Source of the DNA: JAAYYM01 sp964483395
Lineage (GTDB): Bacteria; Bacillota; Clostridia; Lachnospirales; Lachnospiraceae
Length of the DNA: 16,736 nt
Assembly: GCA_964483395.1 (NCBI GenBank)
Contig: CAZABT010000057.1
Span: forward strand, 1 to 16,736
Direction: 5' to 3'
Shown: positions 1-6,261 of the stretch, piece after piece
Layout: each line of letters opens with the position of its first letter
Numbering within the stretch: position 1 is the stretch's first letter
Position numbers and translations under genes: made by a program
The notes under the pieces: generated by a model
The model's input: the letters and a program-made list of their open reading frames with translations, nothing else
The model's database searches: none
What the model was told of the DNA's origin: nothing

Positions 1-15
1 ATACAAATTATTGCT

Positions 16-846
16 TTATACTGTTGACAAATCCCATTCCTCATGTATTTTAGGAACGTCTGAAATCAAACGTTTCGTATATTCAGCCTGCGGCTTTAAT
101 ATGACCTCATCTGCCGGTCCGTGCTCCACAAACTTTCCATGCTCCATAATATAGACTGAATCCGATATATAGTATGCGAGTCCGATATCATGTGTAATAA
201 AGATAATCGTCATATTGATCTCATCACGCAGCTTCAGCAGCATATCCAAAATGGTTGCTCTGGAGCAGGCATCGATCATGGAGGTCGGCTCATCTGCAAG
301 CAGGATCTTCGGCTTCAGCAAAAAGATCCTTGCAATCATCAATCTCTGCATCTGTCCTCCGGACAATTCAAACGGGTATTTATTGGTCAGCTCTTCAAAC
401 TTTAGATTCACGAAGCTGCATGCCTCTGTCATCATCTCTATCTTCTGTTCACGCGGCAGTGAACGGCCGCCGCGCATATTGATACAGTCGAGCAATACAG
501 AATCTATTTTATGAAATACATTATATGAGGAAAACGGATCCTGAAAAATTGCCTGAATTCCTTTCCAATACTCTTTTTTCTTTTTATGGCTGCCGATATC
601 CCTCGGCTTGCCCTGAAAATCAATTGTACCCTCGGTCACGCTGATCAGTCCGAGCAGCATTTTTGACAAAGTCGTCTTACCGGAGCCGCTCTCCCCTACG
701 ATGGATATGATCTCACCCTCATAGAAGTCAAAGTTGACATGGTCAACTGCAGTTGTTTTGTTGTCGCCAAGGCCAAAAACCTTAGTCACATCCGTGCCGC
801 TCAGACAAAGTGGCCTTTCCTTTTTACAAAGCTTTTCGTCACTCAT
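16..846 (-). CDS. Opp/Dpp-family ABC importer ATP-binding protein (second ATPase, OppF/DppF position)
   Basis: This is a cytoplasmic ATPase that powers the importer encoded just upstream. Numbering below is from the first possible Met, which gives 278 residues. Visible motifs are Walker A GESGSGKT at 53-60, Q-loop Gln104, signature LSGGQ at 163-167, Walker B ILLADEP at 183-189 with catalytic Glu188, and switch His221. The D-loop is SMID rather than the commoner SALD. The protein ends soon after the nucleotide-binding domain and lacks the cysteine-bearing C-terminal extension seen in its partner. Two starts are possible, at 852 and 846. The GGAGG at 856-860 is only 3 bases from the first ATG but 9 from the second, so I chose 846. 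Either start overlaps the end of the partner ATPase gene (8 or 14 bases), suggesting translational coupling. It is the last gene of the importer operon in the window. The family call is firm; an oligosaccharide substrate is inferred from context. Confidence 0.93.
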   Translation of the reverse strand: MSDEKLCKKERPLCLSGTDVTKVFGLGDNKTTAVDHVNFDFYEGEIISIVGESGSGKTTLSKMLLGLISVTEGTIDFQGKPRDIGSHKKKKEYWKGIQAIFQDPFSSYNVFHKIDSVLLDCINMRGGRSLPREQKIEMMTEACSFVNLKFEELTNKYPFELSGGQMQRLMIARIFLLKPKILLADEPTSMIDACSRATILDMLLKLRDEINMTIIFITHDIGLAYYISDSVYIMEHGKFVEHGPADEVILKPQAEYTKRLISDVPKIHEEWDLSTV

Positions 847-1846
847 GCTCATACGCCTCCTTTAACTGCTCTCTTGTCAGGTAACAGCGATACATACGGT
901 CATCATCCGTTTCTGTCTCTGCTATGCCATGCAGCATACAGGCAGGTTGTGCATACCTACATCTTTCTGCGAATCTACATCCCTTGGGTGGTCTCTTCAA
1001 ATTCGGAGGCGTTCCGGGTATGGCTGTCAGCTTAACACCGCGCAGTCCTTCCTCCGGAACAATAATCGAGCCCATGAGCCCCTTGGAATATGGATGAATT
1101 GGGTTGAATACCATTTGCTCGGCCGTACCCTTTTCCACAATCTGCCCGGCATACATGACCATAATGTCATCGGTAACGTTATAAAGAAGAGGTAGTTCGT
1201 GTGTAATGAAAATCATGGACTTGATAAAGCCCTTCTCCATCAGCTCACGCATCATCTTAATAACCATTTTCTGAGAGGTTACATCCAGTGCGGAGGATGG
1301 CTCATCCGCAATCAATACCTTTGGTGACAGGATCGTAGAGATCGCAATTACGACTCTCTGCTTCATACCGCCGGAAAGCTCTACCGCATGCTTTTGCAGT
1401 ACAGACTCATCCAGTCCCAGCACCTCAAATCTTTTCCTTGCAAGATCATAAATATCTTTCTTTGAAGTCTTCGGTTCATGTGCATGGATGACATCTTCTA
1501 TAAAACTGATGATCTTCTGAGTCGGATTCAGTGCATTCATTGCCGCCTGCGGTATATAGGCAATTTCATTTCCGAGGATTGATTTGCGTACCTCATCTGC
1601 CTTCATACCCGAAATATTCCGTCCGTCTATTTTGATCGTTCCGCTCTGATAATGTAACGGTGCAAAATAGTAGCCCATCAGTGAAAGTGCCAGCGTTGAC
1701 TTTCCGCAGCCGGATTCTCCTGCGATTCCAAGCGATTTTCCTTCTTCTATTTTAAGTGAAACACCGTCTACCGCATATACGTCCTCACCAAATCGCGTAA
1801 TATATTTTGTTTTCAGATTTTCTACTTCCAGCATTACTTTTCCCAT
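839..1846 (-). CDS. Opp/Dpp-family ABC importer ATP-binding protein (first ATPase, OppD/DppD position)
   Basis: This 335-residue cytoplasmic ATPase would pair with the smaller ATPase encoded downstream to drive the importer. It shows Walker A GESGCGKS at 43-50, Q-loop Gln100, signature LSGGM at 157-161, Walker B VLIADEP at 177-183 with the SSALD D-loop after it, and switch His216. The C-terminal oligo_HPY-type extension is present: PGTPPNL at 277-283, then Cys290, Cys296, Cys303 and Cys321 in the GCRFAERC...C...C pattern typical of OppD/DppD. In some family members these cysteines hold an iron-sulfur cluster. The start has a very good ribosome site (AGGAGGAG) that overlaps the stop codon of the upstream permease gene, 12 bases away. 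The family call is firm; the transported substrate is inferred only from the GH3 gene and sensor genes nearby. Confidence 0.95.
   Translation of the reverse strand: MGKVMLEVENLKTKYITRFGEDVYAVDGVSLKIEEGKSLGIAGESGCGKSTLALSLMGYYFAPLHYQSGTIKIDGRNISGMKADEVRKSILGNEIAYIPQAAMNALNPTQKIISFIEDVIHAHEPKTSKKDIYDLARKRFEVLGLDESVLQKHAVELSGGMKQRVVIAISTILSPKVLIADEPSSALDVTSQKMVIKMMRELMEKGFIKSMIFITHELPLLYNVTDDIMVMYAGQIVEKGTAEQMVFNPIHPYSKGLMGSIIVPEEGLRGVKLTAIPGTPPNLKRPPKGCRFAERCRYAQPACMLHGIAETETDDDRMYRCYLTREQLKEAYEHE
856..863 (-). promoter_or_regulatory. Ribosome binding site deciding the start of the last ATPase gene
   Basis: The minus strand reads AAAGGAGG here, inside the 3' end of the preceding ATPase gene. 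Spacing from GGAGG is 3 bases to the ATG at 852 and 9 bases to the ATG at 846. The longer spacing fits normal initiation, so the protein probably starts at its third annotated residue. Confidence 0.6.
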
Positions 1847-1858
1847 TGTCTTCTCCTC

Positions 1859-3109
1859 CTAATCTCTCAGCTGCGGATTGAATACCTGATCAAGTCCTGT
1901 ATTCATCAGATTCAGTGAGAAGGATATCAGTGCAATTGCCAGAATGACCGGGAAGAATGCCCACCATGAGCCATTTAAATGTGCGCTGTAGGTCATTGCC
2001 CAGCTCATCATCAGTCCCAGTGTGGATACCTTGGTCGTTGCCGGTCCGAGTCCGATCATGGACAATTGTGCTTCTGCCAGTATCCCCGATGATATCTGCA
2101 GGATCAAAGCCATGACCACATAAGATGCCAAATAGGGCAGAATGTCTGTAAAGACAATTCTGATCAGACTATGTCCGGACAGCTTGGACAGATTGACATG
2201 ATCACGGTTTCTGAGCGAAATCACCTGTGAACGCACGGAACGTGTCGTCCATGGCCATGAAGTCAGCCCGATGATGGTCGCCACCAGTGTAACACCTCTC
2301 GCACTCTCTCCCACGCTGTAGGAAATCAGGATCAACAATACAAAGCCCGGAATCACTGTGAACAGATTGGTGATAAACATGATAAAATCATCTACAAGGC
2401 CGCACAGATAGCCCGCCAGCAGGCCAAGTGTCAGTCCGATCAGGGTTGCAATCACACCTGCGACAAGACCGATCATCAAAGAGGTCTTAATAGCTGACAC
2501 CAACTCCGTCAATACATCTCTGCCGAAGTTATCAGTTCCGAGAAGGAAGGTGCGCTTCGTTGCAATGTCCTTTGTATTCACATAAGCATTGGCGGGAATC
2601 GTAGAGGTAATGCTGACCTCACCGGTCTCTGCATCCTCTGTTGCAAGCTTCAGATCATTATCCTCCAGAATACCGTCAATCTTCTTATCCAATCTGACAT
2701 AATACTTCTTCTTTGCAGCAATCAGCCCCTCCTGAACAACGTCTTTGGAATAATGCTGTTCCCACAGTTTCACCAGACCTTCTGCATCCGTCACATCAAT
2801 CTCTCCGATTGCAACACCTCCGAAACGTTCCAGCCAGTCTGCCATATCTGCCCTGTCCTCCAGAGAAATCTTGGCATCCAGTCTGCTTCCGACATTATCC
2901 ATGTTTAAGGTATACTGTTTTGTATCCGTCGTATCCACAACTGATATGTAGGTACCCGGTTTGAAAAAGTTTCCCTGTCCAACCATTGCCAGGGGATCAT
3001 CCTTAATGAACAGTGGATACAGGATAATCAAGACAAGCAAAAAGGCAAAGATACAGAAACCGCCGAGAAACTTAGGGGAATGAAATACTTGTTTGATTTG
3101 ACTCTTCAT
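1859..3109 (-). CDS. DppC-type ABC permease with a large extracytoplasmic insertion
   Basis: This is a 416-residue inner-membrane permease subunit of an Opp/Dpp-class importer. The first membrane segment is at about 15-34. The family signature GTDNFGRDVL is at 191-200. Further hydrophobic segments follow at about 208-235, 243-265, 272-288, 328-345 and 385-402. The cytoplasmic coupling (EAA-like) region is around 305-325 (KLSGH...FTDILPY). The family usually has about 300 residues. The surplus is residues 38-186, a hydrophilic, Lys/Asp/Glu-rich stretch between the first membrane segment and the signature, which should lie outside the membrane. The start follows GGGAG after a 15-base gap from the partner permease. 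Insertions at this site occur in some clostridial relatives, but I do not recognise this one as a named domain. Confidence 0.92.
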   Translation of the reverse strand: MKSQIKQVFHSPKFLGGFCIFAFLLVLIILYPLFIKDDPLAMVGQGNFFKPGTYISVVDTTDTKQYTLNMDNVGSRLDAKISLEDRADMADWLERFGGVAIGEIDVTDAEGLVKLWEQHYSKDVVQEGLIAAKKKYYVRLDKKIDGILEDNDLKLATEDAETGEVSITSTIPANAYVNTKDIATKRTFLLGTDNFGRDVLTELVSAIKTSLMIGLVAGVIATLIGLTLGLLAGYLCGLVDDFIMFITNLFTVIPGFVLLILISYSVGESARGVTLVATIIGLTSWPWTTRSVRSQVISLRNRDHVNLSKLSGHSLIRIVFTDILPYLASYVVMALILQISSGILAEAQLSMIGLGPATTKVSTLGLMMSWAMTYSAHLNGSWWAFFPVILAIALISFSLNLMNTGLDQVFNPQLRD

Positions 3110-3124
3110 CTCTTCATCTCCCTT

Positions 3125-4129
3125 CTAATCCTGCTGTGCAGCCTTAATTCGCGGATCAATCACTCCGTAAATCAGCTCTACAAACAAATTTGCCAACAGT
3201 ACCATAATCGTGATAATCAGTGTACATGCAGAAATCAACGGGTAATCCCTGCCTGATACTGCAGACAGGATCGTTGTTCCAAGTCCGGGATAGCTGAATA
3301 CAATTTCTGCTACCAGTGCTCCGCCGATCATGGTTCCAATCGACATTGCCAATCCCGTAATCTGTGGAAGCATCGCATTTCTGAATACATAGTTCACGAT
3401 TTTTCTATCCTTGATTCCAAGGAAGCGGCTATACTTGACATAGTCCGCATTTAATTCATAAATTGACATCGAACGCATTCCGACGGCTTGACCGCCGATG
3501 GTAATGAGTACGATGGACCAAAACGGCAGCTGATAATGTGCCAGCACTGACTTTACAAATGTCCAGCTTCCATTCGGGATCAGATCAAAGCCATATCCTC
3601 CGCTGGTCGGACACCATCCCAGACGAAGTGCAAAGATAAACAGCAGAACAACTGCCATGCCAAATGCCGGAATGTTGCTTACAAATAAGAAAAACGGCAA
3701 AATGGCTTTATCGAATACGCCCTTGATATAAGCAGCAACCGCACCAAGCAGATTGCCTAAAAGCCAGCCAACGATGATTGCCGGCAGCTGCAGGCATACT
3801 GTCCACCAGACTGACGACATTACAATATCGGAAACCGGTCGCGGATATTGACTGAAGGAAACACCAAAGTCTCCCTTAACTGCATTTTTCACAAATGTGA
3901 CAAACTGTGTTGTCATCGGCTCATTGACGCCGAATTTCTCTATGTAATCCTCATATACTCTTTGTATTGCCGTGGTATCTGTCATTCCCTGTACTGCTCT
4001 GGCGGCGATAGCAGAAACCGGATTACCCGGCATCATTCTCGGAAGCAGAAAGTTCAATACGACCGCCACGATAAAAGTAATAAAATACCAGACCAGCTTA
4101 TTGGTATAATACTTTTTATATCCTTTCAT
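3125..4129 (-). CDS. DppB-type ABC permease
   Basis: This is a 334-residue inner-membrane permease subunit, the heterodimer partner of the DppC-like protein. It has an N-terminal membrane helix at about 12-30 followed by the LPRMMPGNPV motif. A periplasmic-side segment ends in KGDFGVSFSQ at 85-94, a hallmark of the family. Further helices lie at about 110-135, 143-170, 200-220, 258-280 and 302-323. The coupling region is 230-256 (YVKYSRFLGI...FRNAMLP), and the C-terminal GVIDPRIK motif is at 322-329. Its length is normal for the family, so it contrasts with its enlarged partner. The ribosome site GAGGTGA is 4 bases before the ATG. A stem-loop lies between this gene and the receptor gene upstream, which may set the ratio of receptor to permease. 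Confidence 0.94.
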   Translation of the reverse strand: MKGYKKYYTNKLVWYFITFIVAVVLNFLLPRMMPGNPVSAIAARAVQGMTDTTAIQRVYEDYIEKFGVNEPMTTQFVTFVKNAVKGDFGVSFSQYPRPVSDIVMSSVWWTVCLQLPAIIVGWLLGNLLGAVAAYIKGVFDKAILPFFLFVSNIPAFGMAVVLLFIFALRLGWCPTSGGYGFDLIPNGSWTFVKSVLAHYQLPFWSIVLITIGGQAVGMRSMSIYELNADYVKYSRFLGIKDRKIVNYVFRNAMLPQITGLAMSIGTMIGGALVAEIVFSYPGLGTTILSAVSGRDYPLISACTLIITIMVLLANLFVELIYGVIDPRIKAAQQD

Positions 4130-4160
4130 GAAATCACCTCATTCTTCCTCTCTTTACAAA

Positions 4161-4198
4161 GGCGGCCATGTCTTTCTTTTTGTCTGACCATGACCGCC
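4161..4198 (-). other. Intercistronic stem-loop between receptor and permease genes
   Basis: In minus-strand RNA, GGCGGUCAUG pairs with CAUGGCCGCC over 10 bp with one U-G wobble and an 18-base loop. On the opposite strand the same position is a C-A mismatch, which favours an RNA role in the operon transcript. Only UUUG follows, so it is at best a leaky terminator. It could also protect the 3' end of the receptor message, giving more receptor than permease. Confidence 0.6.
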
Positions 4199-4236
4199 CT
4201 GTAATACCTGTGTCTATTTATGATACTGCCGATTGA

Positions 4237-6114
4237 TTACTCAACATTTTTTAAGTTGTATAATGCCTTGATTCCATAACCATCTGTGCAGCACAGAGGA
4301 GGAATGTTGCTTCCGTCATCTGCCTGAGGGAATCCTGTCCATACTGACTCATTCACTGTATGGAAGAGGTCAGGTCTGTACATAACATTGAAGGATGGAA
4401 CTTCTTCAAGATAAATCTTGGTCAATTCTGTATAGTATTCCTTCAGCTTCGTCTGATCTGTCTCAACCGGAATCTTCTTTAAGATTCCATCTGCCTCATC
4501 ATTGATGTAGTGACCATAGTTGCCGGACCAGTTCACATCAAGTGCTGCGTAGTCTTTTGAGAAGTAGTTCATGCATCTGCCCCACGGATTAGAGACTGCT
4601 GCACCGGGTGTCCAGAACATACCGATTTCAAACTTACAGGTTGTCATGTCATCATAGAATGTATTTGCATCCGGGAAATATGTTTCCAGTTCAATTCCGA
4701 TGTTCTTTCCTGCTGCTGCAACGATTTCAAGAGATGCCTGCCAATCTGACCAGCCTTCAGGACACTCAACCTTGTAGGACAGTTTCTTGCCGTCTAATTC
4801 ACGGATTCCATCGCCGTCTGTATCAACGATGCCTGCGTCATCCAACAGCTTGTTTGCGCCCTCAACATCATTTCCTGTAAACTGCAGATCCTTTAATTCA
4901 TCTTTATTCAATAATGCCTGCTCACCTTCAGTCGGGTTCATGACTGAACGAGGAACATCCTTGAAGCTTGGTGACTGATTGGACATTGCTGATGCAATGA
5001 TCTGATCATAATCTGTTGCCCATGCAATTGCCTTGCGGACATTCACATTATCCAGACCTTCTACTTCCATGTTGAACCATACAGTAGGAAGAGAGGTACA
5101 TACTCCGTAAGGAGGCTCATCCAAATAGGTAGAGATCGGAAGTCCGTCATCTTCCCAAAGCTTCTGCACGTCTGTAATAAACTGCTGGCATACATCTACT
5201 TCACCGGCTGCAAGTGCTACCTGACCTGCTGCATTATCAGCAAACAGATTGTGTGCAATATACTTAGGTGCTGCAAGTCCGCCAAATAATTTCTGTCCCC
5301 AGTAATGATCATCTCTCTCAAGTACGACCTTCTGGTCATCGTCATAGTAAGGGTGATAAGGACCGGATGCAATCAAATCGTCCATCTTATCCTGTTTTAC
5401 CTTTTCTGCATCAGAACCATTACGATCCTCTACCTTCTCAAGGTAAGCCTTCTGCATCACATACACGTGAGGAAGATATTCCTTTACCTTCAAAGGATTG
5501 ACCGGTGTTCCGTCATCATTTAAAACTGCCTTAAAGATTACAGTCGCATCATCCTTTGCTTCTACCGTATCAATGTATGTACTATAATCAGAGCCCTTTG
5601 CTGATTCATATTTCTTATGGCATTCAAATGTATATGCTACATCATTTGCAGTCACAGGTGTTCCATCGCTCCACTTTGCATCCGGATTCATGTTGACTGT
5701 CATTTCTGTCATATCATCATTCCATGCCCAGTCATTTGCAAGTAACGGATACATTTCGCCATCCAGTGTGTTGTACATGAACAGTGTCTCATATACGAGA
5801 ATACGTGAATAGTTGTTCTGATTCTGTGCCATTGCATTGTTTGAGTTGGCACTCATCGGGTTCCAGTCATTGATGGTTCCCCACTGCTGTCCTGCAAAAT
5901 ACAGTGTCTCATTTCTCGGGGTGGAGCCTGCTTCTGTAGCTTCCGGTGCTTTTGTAGCTTCTGCCTCCGGTTCTGCTTCTGCTGCGTCTTCAGCCGGTGC
6001 CGCTTCTTCAGTTGCTGCCGGTGCTGCCTCATTCTTACCGCATGCTGTCAGCATGGATGCCGACATAGCGCCTACAAGAATGAGTGACAAGATTTTTTTA
6101 AATCTCTTTTTCAT
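4237..6114 (-). CDS. Extracellular solute-binding lipoprotein, SBP_bac_5 (oligopeptide/oligosaccharide) family
   Basis: This 625-residue protein should be the surface receptor of the importer. A signal peptide (KKRFKK, then a hydrophobic core) leads to the lipobox LTAC with lipid-modified Cys25. Residues 29-66 are an Ala/Glu/Pro-rich linker typical of clostridial lipoproteins. The family signature is at about 141-164 (NMNPDAKWSDGTPVT, then ANDVAYTFE). A DTDGDGIREL segment at 431-440 is a common family motif. The protein is rich in tryptophan and tyrosine, which would suit stacking on sugar rings, but peptide binding is not excluded. The ribosome site GGAGGG is well placed. It is the first gene of the importer operon, with its own candidate promoter inside the terminator upstream. 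The family call is firm; the sugar ligand is an inference from the linked GH3 and sensor genes. Confidence 0.94.
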   Translation of the reverse strand: MKKRFKKILSLILVGAMSASMLTACGKNEAAPAATEEAAPAEDAAEAEPEAEATKAPEATEAGSTPRNETLYFAGQQWGTINDWNPMSANSNNAMAQNQNNYSRILVYETLFMYNTLDGEMYPLLANDWAWNDDMTEMTVNMNPDAKWSDGTPVTANDVAYTFECHKKYESAKGSDYSTYIDTVEAKDDATVIFKAVLNDDGTPVNPLKVKEYLPHVYVMQKAYLEKVEDRNGSDAEKVKQDKMDDLIASGPYHPYYDDDQKVVLERDDHYWGQKLFGGLAAPKYIAHNLFADNAAGQVALAAGEVDVCQQFITDVQKLWEDDGLPISTYLDEPPYGVCTSLPTVWFNMEVEGLDNVNVRKAIAWATDYDQIIASAMSNQSPSFKDVPRSVMNPTEGEQALLNKDELKDLQFTGNDVEGANKLLDDAGIVDTDGDGIRELDGKKLSYKVECPEGWSDWQASLEIVAAAGKNIGIELETYFPDANTFYDDMTTCKFEIGMFWTPGAAVSNPWGRCMNYFSKDYAALDVNWSGNYGHYINDEADGILKKIPVETDQTKLKEYYTELTKIYLEEVPSFNVMYRPDLFHTVNESVWTGFPQADDGSNIPPLCCTDGYGIKALYNLKNVE

Positions 6115-6167
6115 TTCTCTTTCCCTCCATGTATAGTTGGTAGTTTTGCTGCCCGTCTTTCTCTTTC

Positions 6168-6217
6168 AAAAAAGAAAGCGGACACCTTTTACATGTTTCA
6201 TTATAGGTGTCCGCTTT
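6168..6217 (-). terminator. Intrinsic terminator of the sensor/GH3 operon
   Basis: A perfect 13-bp stem (AAAGCGGACACCT at 6217-6205 with AGGTGTCCGCTTT at 6187-6175, minus strand) encloses a 17-base loop. It is followed by C and six Ts. There is no T-run on the plus strand side, so it acts on minus-strand transcripts only. It lies about 45 bases after the GH3 stop codon and 60 bases before the receptor start. Confidence 0.88.
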
Positions 6218-6228
6218 GGATAAAAAAG
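6200..6228 (-). promoter_or_regulatory. Candidate promoter of the importer operon, nested in a terminator loop
   Basis: A perfect TATAAT reads on the minus strand at 6205-6200. Its first T is the last base of the left terminator arm and the rest lies in the loop. At 17 bases spacing the -35 hexamer is only CTTTTT, a poor match that would suit an activator-dependent promoter. Transcripts starting near 6193 would lack the left hairpin arm and so escape the terminator. The 5' leader would be roughly 80 bases. Confidence 0.5.
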
Positions 6229-6240
6229 TATGTTATTTTT

Positions 6241-6261
6241 TGTTTTTGGTGTTTGTTTTTG
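6241..6261 (-). repeat. Direct repeat CAAAAACA, possible activator half-sites
   Basis: The octamer CAAAAACA occurs twice on the minus strand, 13 bases start to start, just upstream of the weak -35 of the importer promoter and directly after the GH3 stop codon. The position suits an AraC-type activator, but the tract is A-rich, the spacing is not a whole number of helical turns, and chance or an UP-like element are real alternatives. Confidence 0.3.

Noticed and set aside
4810..4830. DTDGDGIREL in the importer receptor as a calcium-binding loop
   Set aside because: This Asp/Gly pattern is common across SBP_bac_5 receptors at the same place and does not by itself indicate a dedicated calcium site.
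5930..6030. Repetitive GCT/TCT-rich stretch as a functional DNA repeat
   Set aside because: It encodes the Ala/Glu-rich linker of the receptor lipoprotein, which explains the repetition by codon use.
6181..6196. Catabolite-response (cre) site near the importer start
   Set aside because: TGTAAAAGGTGTCC on the minus strand lacks the central CG of a cre site; the resemblance is superficial.
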